DNA of 22,602 nucleotides from Penium margaritaceum (GCA_023375785.1 SZWC01004734.1:21613-44214); one strand, 5' to 3'; shown: positions 1-9,110, numbered from the stretch's first letter. The notes: generated by a model from the sequence alone, not told the origin. Numbers and translations: made by a program.

Positions 1-571
1 GAGGGCTGGCCGGTGGCCAGCCACTCGCTGGCCACCGGCCGGCCGGCGGCCGACTGGCTGGGTGGCCGGCGGCCGGTCGAATGACCGGCCGGCATTCCGC
101 CGGCGAGCCATCGGCCGCCGATCGAGCTGGTGGCTCGATCGGCGGCCAGGAGGCCGTGAGGCCTCGAGGGACGAGGCCTGTGGCCTCGTGCCCTCGTCCT
201 CGCTCGCCCTCCTCGCTTCTGAGAACAAGCGAATACGAGGGATAGAGTGAGGAGCGAGGAGCGAGTAAAAAATGAGAAAGATCGGCGCGAAATCGTCGAT
301 CGTGCCTCGCACGCGACGATTTCGTGCCGACGCGTCAAAACTGAAACTCGAGTTCGTTTAGGACGAACTACGAGTTTCTAAACCGGAAAACTCGTGCAAA
401 CTCACGAGTTCGAGGTAAAAACCCCCGGTTTGGGTCCCAAAACGAGGGGTTAGGTAAAAAACGGAAATGGGCCTCCGGAGACTCGAAATATTCGAGTCTC
501 CCTGCTCTAGGTCGTTGATGATGATTACCCCTCAGTCTTGCGAAGGGGGTAAACCCCTGACGCGGACTGAG
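1..571. repeat. Chain of about ten consecutive, unrelated hairpins (GC-rich)
   Basis: Read directly from the sequence, almost every 30-60 bp segment is followed by its own reverse complement. Clear stems: 8-21/27-40 (14 bp, 5-nt loop); 70-78/83-91 (9 bp); 113-127/133-147 (15 bp, 5-nt loop); 165-178/182-196 (14 bp, one bulge, 3-nt loop); 213-218/227-232 (6 bp); 282-298/314-330 (17 bp with one G.T pair) enclosing 301-305/309-313; 343-357/363-378 (15 bp, one bulge); 389-396/403-410 nested in 380-386/425-431; 477-487/491-501 (11 bp, 3-nt loop); 531-537/565-571 enclosing 544-548/554-558. The stems share no common sequence, so this is neither a tandem repeat nor one foldback element. A 12-nt direct repeat (41-52 and 64-75) is also present. 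A short open frame at 62-250 is only a by-product of GGCC-rich composition. I do not know what made this structure; it could be a non-autonomous foldback-type element or repeated template-switch events. Confidence 0.8.
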
Positions 572-656
572 AACGCCATTCTGCGAACTCCGACGACGAC
601 TTCAGAGCAGGAGCTGGAGACACGGCCCGTTACATCTATCCCAAGAACACCAAAGG

Positions 657-1526
657 TTGCTTCACCGACGTCTGTGTCATGTGGGCTCCGACGCTGTGTC
701 CAAGCTTATACGGACACAGCCCGCTCTTGGCCTTGACGTGGTTTCTTTTGAGAAGCCACCCAAGACCGACTGCCTTTTTTGCACTCAGGGAAAGATGCAT
801 CGGTGCACTTACCCTGATTCGCGTTCCCGCGCGCTGAGGCCACTTGAGTTGGTCCACTCGGACCTGCTTGGTCCTCTCCCGGTCGAGTCCTTGTCCGAGA
901 GGGGCCGGTATGTTCTTACGCTGACTGATGACTTCACCCGGATGCGATGGGTTTACAGTTTGCGTCAGAAGAGCGACGCCGCCCTTGCGGTTCAGCTCTG
1001 GCTCGTGATGGCTGAGCGTCAGTCTCCCCACACGCTACATACCTTTTGCTCGGATCGCGGCGGCGAGTTCCTTGGTGAGATGGACTCCTTCTTTGCTGAG
1101 CACGGCATTTTTCACCAGGTCTCCGCTCCTGCTACTCCACAGCAAAACGATATCTCTGAGTGCTGGAACCGCACCATGGAGGATGCGGTCCGCGCCATGC
1201 GTTCTGATTGCGGTCTCCCAGAGTCCTACGCCTTCGAGGGCTTCGCCTACATGACGTGGGTCTGGAACCGCCTCCCGCATGGTCCGCTTCCGGATCATGT
1301 TACACCGTACGAGCTCTGGTTTGGCCACCGTGCTGCTCTTCATCTCGAACGCGTCTGGGGTTCCCTAGCCTCCGTGTGGTACACCAAGGACCAGCAAGGG
1401 TCCAAGGTCTCCCCTCGGGGTCGCTTGTGTGCCTTCATCGGCATCTCCCCGCGGTGAAAGGCCTGACGCTTTTTGGACCCCACTCACCATCGTGTCATTG
1501 AGTCCCGTGACGCGCTGTTTTTTTAG
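657..1526 (+). pseudogene. Copia-1 integrase (zinc finger plus DDE core), broken
   Basis: Integrase inserts the reverse-transcribed element DNA into the genome. The open stretch 657-1457 (266 codons, starting inside the domain rather than at a true start) begins with the HHCC zinc finger: H3 and H7 in LHRRLCHVG, then C39 and C42 in CLFC. The DDE triad is visible: D69 in LVHSDLLGP, D133 in FCSDRGGEF, E168 in PQQNDISECWNRT (the family usually has NGVAER there). The frame hits TGA at 1455 and 1464 and TAG at 1524, yet between them the usual C-terminal text RFLDPTHHRVIESRD is readable, which shows these are disabling mutations and not the natural end. The normal pre-integrase segment before the zinc finger is absent. 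Domain identity is certain; the gene is dead. Confidence 0.93.
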
Positions 1527-2380
1527 TCTCTCACATACCGTGATCTGACTTCGATCACAACCCTTTCTGCAGCTCTGTTCCTTCCTGTGAGGGTCCTCGG
1601 TGGATGGGGGAGACTTCTCCGCCAGCGATCATTTCTCGTCAGGTTGATGTGTCCGCTCGAGTCCCCTCTCGATCTCCAGCACTTGATGATCCGGCTATCA
1701 TTGCCGTTGGTCCAGAGATCCCGCTTGTTCAGCCCGTTTCACACCCCACAGGTAGAGCTGCTCTCACGCCTCCTCCTGCATCACCACTTGTGTCCACTGG
1801 CACCCCTGCTCGGGCGTGTGACCCAGCCTAGCCCACTCTTGTCCCTACGTCGGCTGACACTCCTGTCTCAGTGTCCGGGCCAGCCTTGCCCGCTGTCACC
1901 TCCAGCAATGTGTTCCCCACACACGCTTCTTCTCGCACGGCATCTACGGCTGTCTCGTCTCAGCCCTCACCAGCTGTGGTCGTACCTGTCCCTATGGTTG
2001 TACCTGTTCCTGAGCCTGAGGTGCGCCCCTCAACCTCCGGTTACTCCCGTGAGCCCGGTGGCCGCCTTCGACCACTGGATTCCGGAGCTTTGCGAGGGTC
2101 GGGTCCCGGACCCAGGCGTTCCTCTCGTAGCATCGCGAGCGGTGATCCAGACACAAAGGCCTTAGGCCTGAGTGTCCGCACTCAGCTTCCAGAGGTACAC
2201 CCAACGTGCCCCATAGGGCACAACCTGGTCACTCGCGAGTTCCATATCGCTGGTGACGCAGCAGCTGATCTCCTGGCCGTCAGGCCTGACACTGAGGTGT
2301 GTGCACTTGCCACGCAGAGTTCCCCCCCTATGGCGCCTGACCCGGGCACATTGAGGGAGGCTTTCTCATCGCAAGATGCT
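1527..2380 (+). pseudogene. Copia-1 integrase-RT linker, Pro/Ser/Thr-rich
   Basis: This is the flexible, poorly conserved segment between integrase and reverse transcriptase in copia polyproteins. In the reading frame used by the downstream RT it is rich in Pro, Ser, Thr, Val and Ala (for example PVPMVVPVPEPEVRPSTS near 1990-2040), with an RRSSR basic patch near 2120. The integrase reading frame changes to the RT frame at about 1580-1600, indicating an indel, and a TAG at 1829 interrupts the RT frame. Overlapping open frames here are shadows of the same biased composition. No separate gene is proposed. Confidence 0.75.
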
Positions 2381-3420
2381 GATGCTTGGCGAGCTGCTTG
2401 CGAGGATGAGCTTTGCACTATCCGAGAGCATAGAGTCTACGAGCTGGTCGACCTTCCCCCTGGGAGGAAGGCGATTCAGGTCAAGTGGGTCTCTCGCGAG
2501 AAAGTGAAGCCGGATTGCTCACTCGAATGCTACAAGGCTCGCTTGATCGTCAAGGGATTCTCTCAGATTGAGGGAGTTGATTACACTAACACCTCTGCCC
2601 TTGTCGGCCGCATGACCTCAACTCGAGCTCTATTTGGTAAAGTGGCTCAGCATGACTGGGAACTACACCAGATGGATGTGAATAACGCGTTCCTCCATGG
2701 CTCTTTGGATGAGGAGATCTACGTGGCTTAGTTACCAGGCTTTGAGGACGGTGACAAGGTCTGGCACTTGCGCAAGTCCTTGTACGGCCTCAAGAAATCT
2801 CCACGGTGTTGGAACCGGGAGATCACTGGCTCCTTGACTCGCATAGGATACGTACAGAGCGAGGCAGACCCCTCACTCTGTATCCTACCGACACCCGAGT
2901 GGTTCACTGCCATCCTGGTCTATGTTGATGACCTTCTGACTGCGTCTCCGTCCCTGGAGGCCGTGAAGGAGGCCAAGGCTGTCTTGCAGACCGCCTACAG
3001 GATGAAGGACCTCGGTCCTGCATCGGTGCTTCTTGGTAGAGTGATCGCGCGAGATCGCAGACATCGGACACTATTGCTGCATCAGGCCCGATACGCAGGA
3101 GTCGTGGGGGAGCGCTTTAGCGATCTCCTTGGTGCAGTGCCCACGGCTTCCACACCCCTCACACCTGATGGGCAGGATGCCCTGAAGGTGGATGACCCTA
3201 CACTGCTGGGGGAGACAACGGACGTGACCTTGTACCTCCGTCTTATCGGATCTTTGATGTACCTGGCCACTACCACGCGTCCCGACATCGCGTTCATTGT
3301 CAACCTCCTCGCTCAGTTTTTGGAGGCTCCATATGCGAGAGCTCTTCACGCGGCTGTGCGAGTGGTACGGTACTTGGTCTCCACGCCGTATCTCGGACTC
3401 TGCTTTCGTCGGCAGTGTTC
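2381..3420 (+). pseudogene. Copia-1 reverse transcriptase (RVT_2 type)
   Basis: It copies element RNA into DNA. The domain opens with DAWRAACEDEL at 2381, followed by the family landmarks LPPGRKAIQVKWV, CYKARLIVKGFSQIEGVDY and WELHQMDVNNAFLHGSLDEE (first catalytic Asp at 2675-2677). RKSLYGLKKSPRCWN comes next, then YVDD at 2921-2932 (catalytic Asp pair intact), and GSLMYLATTTRPDIAF near the end. A TAG at 2729-2731 falls where the family has Gln in the QPPGF motif, so it most simply arose from CAG; the rest of the frame then continues unchanged. One nonsense codon is therefore the only visible lesion in about 345 codons of RT. It is part of a gag-pol polyprotein, not a free-standing gene. Confidence 0.95.
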
Positions 3421-3903
3421 GGTGGTCCTTGACGGCTACACTGACAGCGACTGGGCTTGGAGTCCTGACGAGCGCAGTCGCACTAGCTACATGTTTGTGC
3501 TCGGTGGTAGCGCTTTGTCTTGGTAAAGCGGGAAGCAAGGCTGCATCGCACGTAGCTCGTCCGAGGCAGAGTATGTGGCTTTGGGGGCAGGATCTGCTGA
3601 GGCAGTCTGGCTGCAACGCTTGTTTCTTGAGCTTGGGAAGTTAGTACCCGCCATTGTGCTGCGTTGCGACAACCAGAGTGCTCTCGCCATTTTGGAGACC
3701 TCTGGTGTTTTTCATGCTCGCACAAAGCACATTGCGGTTGAGCATCACTTTGTTTGTGATCTGGTGGAGCGACGCGTGATCTCCATCATGTGGGTTGGCA
3801 TTGACTTGTAGCGTGCTGATTTCTTGACGAAGGCACTTGCCCGCGGAAAATTCCTAGTGGCCATTCGTTTTGTTGGGCTTCGCCCCGTGCATGACAGTGG
3901 TTG
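3421..3903 (+). pseudogene. Copia-1 RNase H domain and polyprotein C terminus
   Basis: RNase H degrades the RNA strand after reverse transcription. The landmarks are VVLDGYTDSDWA (3422 onward), ARSSSEAEYVALG (Glu at 3563-3565), LRCDNQSALAIL (Asp at 3668-3670), ARTKHIAVEHHFV and RADFLTKALARGKF. All acidic catalytic positions are present. TAA at 3524 splits the SALSW/SGKQ motif and TAG at 3809 sits before RADFLTKA, a position that is commonly Gln in the family. The natural end is probably the TGA at 3902-3904 after VHDSG. The domain is fused to the reverse transcriptase in the same frame. Confidence 0.93.
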
Positions 3904-4000
3904 AGTGTGGGATGTACGTTTGCGACTCATCTGTCTGTGTCACCCACTATGTGGTTGTACCAGTGCTACACGCGTATGGACATGCGTACCATCGGGTCAT

Positions 4001-4007
4001 GGGGGAG
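4001..4007 (+). promoter_or_regulatory. Copia-1 polypurine tract
   Basis: GGGGGAG lies directly before a TGTTG that begins the 3' LTR, about 100 nt after the end of the RNase H frame. That is the expected place for the plus-strand priming site of a copia element. Confidence 0.75.
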
Positions 4008-4709
4008 TGTTGTGCTTTGTGCCGTTCCTGTACAGTTTACTGTGACCACTTGGCTGTGTCCATACTTGTGCAGATCCCTGAGGCAGGCGGCCCAGGTGAC
4101 ACCAGCGCGACGACAGGCGACGGACTACTTGCTTTGAGCTGACCGACCACTGTTCCAGAGCCCCAGATGCCACCGGGACTTTTTGCTGTGCCTTCTACGT
4201 CTTGCAGGCGCCTTTCGGCGGACTGGCCATGAGGCCTATTTGCATGTTTTTGCATTGTATGCTCACTGTCAGTAGATGGATGCATGTATGTGACCAGTCG
4301 CTGTGTTTGTCTTTTTATTCTACACGTCTAGGTTAAGACGGTGTATGATTGTGACATGTGTGTGCAAAGTTACGGCCAAAACAGTGGTTTTGGGCCGGTT
4401 TTAGGACAGCTCTTAGACTGCCGCGTGCGACACCCGCCGTGCGCCGCGGCAGGTTTTTATGCCTTGGACCTGTCAGTTGCCACTTCTCTCTGCATATGCT
4501 ATATTGAAGCATTCTGACACTTTGTCTTGTGTCTCCTAGCCAAACCCTTGCCGTTGTGTGTCGGACCTGTGACTGTCGTCACCGTCTGACCAGGCACTGA
4601 CGCCCGGTTAGCGGCTGCGTTGCTAGGAAGCTTCTACGCACTTTCTCAAAGAGATCACGTAAGACTCCTTCAAACCCGTGGGTCTCGCTGTCCGAGTTTG
4701 ACGGACACA
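4008..4709 (+). repeat. Copia-1 3' LTR (about 702 bp)
   Basis: It begins TGTTG immediately after the polypurine tract and ends ...GGACACA at 4709. The boundaries are supported by a second copy at 5695-6389. Shared landmarks lie at almost the same offset from each start: AGATCCCT at +64 here and +72 there; TGGTTTTGGGC at +377 and +382; the TTGTGTCTCC..TAGCC block at +519 and +517; CTAGGAAGCTTC at +615 in both. The last 20 bp contain a small hairpin (TGTCCG/CGGACA). No matching 5' LTR is in the window, so a target-site duplication cannot be checked. Confidence 0.85.
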
Positions 4710-5599
4710 CTTCCTGATTCTTTGGAGGCCATGCTAAGGTAGGTTGTACCGACTCGCTTATCAGAGCAAGTCGCTGCCAGTCCCTAAAGGTGTGTCAACT
4801 TCAATGGCTGACTCGCAAGCCTAGCGGCTCCTACGCAGCCGGCAATTCTTTTTGTGCCTTCAGCAAGAAGAGACCGTCGGTTTGACCGTGGATGTCATTG
4901 CAGATTTCATAAAAATGGTGATCTAAATCACGTTTTCTATTTGAATCAACATCACAGGCATTTCGTGTTATTCTAGTTATCTCCACGATTAGGACGTTAC
5001 CCAGATTCTGGGAACGATGCCACATATGATAGAATCACCTCCAAAACATGAGAAACTGGTGGTTCTCATATGATTCTTAGTTTTTTTTTGCCACTCCGTT
5101 TGGTGGATTTGGCAAAGGTTGCAAGAAATCGCGGAAGACTTCATCGTGCCGCGTCCCGCCCCCGACACATAGAATCAAAATCAAAATCAGAGTGTTGGTT
5201 CAAGGCCTGACTGACCGTCCGCGTGGAGTCCACGCGGGATTGCGAGAGGAACGTGGGAATTTCACATTCCACTCGCAATCCCTAGGAGACTCCGTGTAGA
5301 ATGTGAAATGGTGTGTCGAGAAATAGCTCTTTCGTAATTTTGAGAGTGATTTGTCCAAGACAAGCATAGTTATTTAGGTGCTCGAATGGACAAAGGAAAA
5401 TAACTATTTAATTCTAACATAAAAGACACTATGGTATTACCTTGCCCTTCCATTATGGGTTAAAACAAAAGGCAATAATACCCCAAATTCGTGAGTTTGT
5501 CCGATTTTCCATGTACATAACTTGAATTTCACGCCACCCAAAAAAGCTTCTTCAATTCTACATCTGACGAAATAGCACAAAGCCTTTGCTTACAAGACA
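4710..5599. other. Spacer without recognised genes
   Basis: This stretch lies between the copia-1 LTR and the copia-1b remnant. I see no coding domain. It contains short inverted repeats (for example 5048-5054/5063-5069), a T tract near 5083, and a nested-hairpin cluster listed separately. It may include unrecognisable decayed copia-1b internal sequence. Confidence 0.5.
5219..5309. repeat. Nested hairpin cluster
   Basis: Three perfect inverted repeats interlock in about 90 bp: 5219-5226/5230-5237 (8 bp, 3-nt loop), 5236-5246/5272-5282 (11 bp), and 5259-5269/5299-5309 (11 bp). The second and third overlap, so they cannot all form at once and could act as alternative folds. A shorter GGAGTC/GACTCC pair (5225-5230/5288-5293) adds another option. 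The style resembles the hairpin chain at 1-571, but the sequences are different. Confidence 0.75.
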
Positions 5600-5694
5600 T
5601 GATAGACGATTTTTCCCAAGCACTTGCCATGTCTCTCACGACTTTGTTGCTCACCCGCGCTCCTCATCTTCTTCACCCTCTAAAATGAGAAGGG
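5600..5694 (+). pseudogene. Copia-1b RNase H tail and polypurine tract remnant
   Basis: The segment near 5602-5628 matches the DNA encoding the copia-1 DFLTKALA motif (the GCACTTGCC word is shared), followed by a TTTGTTG...CCCGCGC stretch resembling the next part of copia-1. About 100 bp present in copia-1 is missing before the purine-rich stretch at 5682-5694, which abuts the LTR start. Each match is short, so the call rests mainly on position upstream of the copia-1b LTR. It shows that the 5695-6389 LTR is a 3' LTR and not a solo LTR. Confidence 0.5.
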
Positions 5695-6389
5695 TGTTTT
5701 GATGTGATCTTTCCTCATACTTTTGTAAATCTTACAGTGATCATTTAGCCGTTTTCATGCTCGTGTAGATCCCTCGTGTGGAATCGGCTACCGTTGGAAC
5801 TCCTTTTTGTGCTGGCCCCTGTTACCACCTATCGGACATTTAGCACGATGTCCCGGATTCATCCTGGAGAACCTCCAATCTCTTTTGCATCCTATACAAC
5901 TATTTTCAGTGGAGCAGTTTTTCAAACCCAGTTTTCATCTTCTGGAATCTACAATCTTTAATCGTTCTTATACCCATGCATGTTTGTAGGTACTACCTCT
6001 CGCTCAAAACTCTACAATCGCAATATCGGATAATTTTACGTGTGGATGGCTGCGGGCAGAGATAAAGCCAAAGCACTGGTTTTGGGCTGGTTTTTCCAAC
6101 TTGACATTGCTGCATGTGTCAGGTGCCAATTGCCAAGGAAGGTGTTTATGATGTGTATCACTTAGTTTTCACCTTTCTTTGCATTCTAAGCTACTCAAGC
6201 TTATGAATTTTTTGTGTCTCCCTAGCCCAACCTTGTTTGTTCTTTGCATTCTCTTGCTTGCTAGTGTGTTAGCTGTCTGGATAGTGGTGCAACGTTGGCA
6301 ATGAAAAGACTAGGAAGCTTCCTAACCATTCTAATTAGCATGAGAGCAGCGAACCCCTTCGTGCTAAGCTGCACAACTAGTGGACAACA
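5695..6389 (+). repeat. Copia-1b 3' LTR (about 695 bp), older AT-shifted copy
   Basis: This is collinear with the LTR at 4008-4709: it starts TGTTTTG after a purine-rich tract and ends GGACAACA, with shared landmarks AGATCCCT (5767-5774), TGGTTTTGGGC (6077-6087), TTGTGTCTCCCTAGCC (6212-6227) and CTAGGAAGCTTC (6310-6321). Many G/C positions of the younger copy read A/T here, as expected for long-term cytosine deamination of methylated DNA. Short open frames at 5776-5989 inside it are not genes. Confidence 0.8.
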
Positions 6390-7082
6390 CCAGCAATGGG
6401 AGTGAGATTCGTGGTTGTAGTCGATTTCTTGGGACCTACCACATTAGCTAATGCCAGCAAGGACATCATCGTGACATTGACAACAACGACATCACCATGC
6501 GGCTGCCTCAAGTAGCGGCAACATTGGTGGCTTTCACCATCACATCGCTCCCAGCAGCGACATGGCATACTAGTAGCTTAAGGGAAACAACAGCCTGCAC
6601 CGGCGGTAGCGGCTAGCAACAAAATCAATGAGTAGTAGTAGCACCTTTTGACAGTAATGAGTAACATCATTAAGCCACAACAGTAACAACAACAATGGGG
6701 ACAATAGTAGTTTGCACCAAGTACAAGCACTGCCACAAACAAGCGATAGCTGGGGGAAAAAACATGAGCACTGCATAGTGTTTACAATGTATAGCATTAG
6801 TAACGATCTCTAACAACACTGTAAGAAGAACATCATCATCACCATTGCAACAAAAACAAAGCTAGCAACAGCTTTGTAGCCTCAGATTGCGGAGCTACTT
6901 GCTTACGCAGTGCCACATAAGCTATGTAGTCGCAATTGGAAAGTACAATTATACATGACAACAATACATTTGCATAGCTCCCCACACGCGCAACACACTT
7001 TCTGTGTTGTAGCAATAGCAACATTAGCAGTAGCAACCGCATCACCTGCAAGTAGTCAGCTAGGCAACTACCACGTGAATTG
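6390..7082. other. CAA/CAG/CAT triplet-rich region, no gene recognised
   Basis: The stretch is dominated by imperfect triplets such as CAACAACAAC, GCAATAGCAACATTAGCAG and CATCATCATCACC, most densely at 6590-7060. Open frames on both strands (for example minus 6377-6797 and 6839-7135) encode Leu-, Val- or Thr-rich low-complexity peptides caused by this composition. It looks like an old, point-mutated microsatellite cluster. Confidence 0.6.
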
Positions 7083-8546
7083 AATGACGAGACCACTCCC
7101 TCCCGTCCTTTTGCAAAACATATTGAGGAGAGCAAAAAACTAGTAGAAAATGGGGAGGTTAATAAGAGGTTTCTAACAGGTGGTTACAATTGCCTTGACC
7201 TTACTGGCATCGATAGGCATCCCGCTGACGTCACCATTTTCATGTTGACATCAACAAATTGATTGTTGACATCATCAAGGACTTGGTCAGAGTCTTGATC
7301 CATTCTAATCTTTTGGCTTTCAAGTTTTTGAGAATCTTGATTGGACTGTGGTTTTGGACGCTTCCATCTTCCTCTCTAGATTGAGAGAAAAACCATGGCA
7401 ATAGGTGACAAGGGAAAGGGCTAGCTAATCCTTTCAGCTTGAGGTCCTCATTTGGCTCATTGAGCCCCACACACTGAGGCACTTCACCGATTGTGATAGG
7501 CATAATATAAGATCTAACACCAGAAGCAAGCACAGTTTGCCGCTCTTATGGAGACCTACACCCTATTGGAAAGGTTGCCGAGAAGGAGAGTTCACTTGAT
7601 GTAACCAAGTCTACACCACATGGACATCAAGTCATCTCCGCTAGCTCAAACGGATAGCTATAGGTATTCGACAAGCAAGATTCAGACAAAAAGGATGTGG
7701 ATGCATGGACACGTGTAATGGACACATGTAGTTGGATGGGCTACACCTCTGCTCAAAGCATACACCTTTGGTTGCATCAATGGCACAAACACATCAGATC
7801 CCCTTGAGAAGGGTGACTAGGCTCTCCTTTGATAGACAACCCACATTGTAAGCACTTGCTCTAGTGCTTGAAGTTGCCTTTTCCACAGATTAGCAACAAA
7901 AGGATTTTAAGATACCTCTATCTTGCTACAATAGTGATATTGGGTTTGACTCCCAGGAGGATGTATTCTGTGTTAGCTTAAACGAAAAGGGCTCTTGCCC
8001 TATTATCTTAACTAGTACTAGACCACCAACGCCTACAAGACTGAGACAACCATAAGAGCTCTTTGCATTTTATCTATGCTAATCCAAAAGAGACAGTTGA
8101 GGAATTTTTTCCTTTCTTTGAGAAACCGAGGGCATATGACGAGGCCGACCCTCACAGTGGATGGGAGTTGACCATGACCTTATTTTATATTGAGACTCAC
8201 GTAATGAGAGCTGCCCTTGACTCCCACTTTGATTTTAGAAGAACTAGGAGCCTCGAATGGGGCTATTGACTCCAATTCAAATGCCACAGAATTTGTCACT
8301 GGTGCTTTATCCATCCAAAGAGCCATTTTATATCATGGACATCCAATTTCTTGGATCAAGAACCTTCTTAAAAGGGCATTCAGGCCTAGTGATGATCGGA
8401 TGCCGAATGTTCTCCCGAGAGACTTCCAGCACAGCTCATGTAGAAGAGCATCACGTCCGTCCAAGGATGGAAACTTGAAGAATGCAAGAGGCAATCTGAA
8501 CTCGCTTACGGCTTAAGTATAAGCTTGGAATTCCCAACGTGGCGTC
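7083..8546. other. Unrecognised stretch with small decayed open frames
   Basis: Frames of 60-100 codons occur on the plus strand (7080-7262, 8063-8269, 8217-8516, 8257-8478) and minus strand (7240-7533), but none carries a motif I recognise. The three plus-strand frames at 8063-8516 are in three different phases and overlap, which could be a frameshifted coding remnant. The copia-2 3' LTR should lie at the right end of this stretch because RNase H ends at about 8547, yet I could not align it convincingly with the 13210 LTR. Confidence 0.4.
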
Positions 8547-9110
8547 CTAGGATTTTTGTGAACATGCAAACAGTGGTCCATCTCCTTGAAGTCCACTTTG
8601 CTGGGTATATAGAGAGTGTTTGTCTTTGTTGATGCTCTTGGTGAGAAAGCATGCGACTTGATCTTCTTCACGAAAAAAAAAAAAACAACGCCATCGTACC
8701 ATCAAGGACCTTTGATCGGATCGAATGGCCCTTAACGCTGGTGTTCTTGGCGAGGCCAGAGAGTGGTGTTGAGTTGGCAAGGTTGATAATTAAGATGTTG
8801 TCCACGAATAGAGGCGGAATGATTTTTTTAGGAAAGCTGGCCTCTTTTTCAATGTTTTGTAGGTAGATAGTCTCTTGTGTCGCTTTGGTAACTACCAATT
8901 TTTTCTGCTTCAATGATGTCAAGTGCAACTTCGTTCTTCTTTTACTAGACCAAGAGATTGCTGCCCCTCCGAGTAAGCAAATGTAGACGATGATACTACA
9001 TCGTTCATCATCTTATCCGCCAAATTCAGCATTGACATAGCATTGTTGTTGGAGAGGTATTGCAGTGCCATGAACAAGTTGTAGAGTGGATGTTGCTTCA
9101 AAGCATTGTA
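8547..9110 (-). pseudogene. Copia-2 RNase H remnant
   Basis: Minus-strand text keeps family landmarks in two frames. TFAYSEG near 8960-8985 precedes the position of the SW(K)S(K)KQ motif. VVTKATQETIYLQNI, then PPLFVDNILIINLANS (the CDNQSA site, Cys changed to Val), lies in the 8668-8928 open frame. EEDQVACFLTKSINKDK lies in the 8547-8780 frame. An A13-type tract at about 8675-8690 (Phe run on the minus strand) coincides with the frame change. The glutamate-containing EAEY motif is not recognisable. This is clearly homologous to the copia RNase H but dead. Confidence 0.85.

Larger units (their letters stand above)
655..4709 (+). mobile_element. Copia-1: 5'-truncated Ty1/copia retrotransposon
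   Basis: The order integrase, linker, reverse transcriptase, RNase H, polypurine tract, LTR is diagnostic of Ty1/copia (Pseudoviridae-type) rather than Ty3/gypsy, where integrase comes last. The copy is GC-rich compared with the AT-rich DNA to its right. No gag, protease, primer binding site or 5' LTR is visible upstream; homology begins about at the integrase zinc finger (655) and abuts the hairpin chain. The polyprotein is broken by stops at 1455, 1464, 1524, 1829, 2729, 3524 and 3809 and by a frame change near 1580-1600. Catalytic residues are otherwise well kept, so inactivation is probably recent relative to the other copies in the window. It cannot transpose on its own. The exact 5' breakpoint is not resolved. 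Confidence 0.93.

Noticed and set aside
62-250. A 62-codon open frame in the GC-rich left end
   Set aside because: It runs across several perfect hairpins and is Arg/Gly/Ala-rich purely from GGCC and CGAGG words. It has no start context and no motif.
636-1343. Minus-strand open frames opposite the copia-1 integrase (and similar ones opposite RT and RNase H)
   Set aside because: The plus-strand frames carry unmistakable integrase and RT motifs; the antisense frames are shadows of GC-rich coding DNA.
4758-4767. TTATCAGAGC resembling part of a Met-tRNA primer binding site, 49 bp after the copia-1 LTR
   Set aside because: It is not adjacent to the LTR end, the TGG start of the site is absent, no gag follows, and the equivalent position after the copia-1b LTR lacks it. 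Probably coincidence.
8048-8080. Possible copia-2 3' LTR: AACCATAAGAG followed by a T-rich TATA-like stretch, as at 13460-13486
   Set aside because: An 11-base match is expected by chance between regions of this size, and the sequence on either side (7815 against 13210; 8080-8540 against 13490-13945) does not align by eye.
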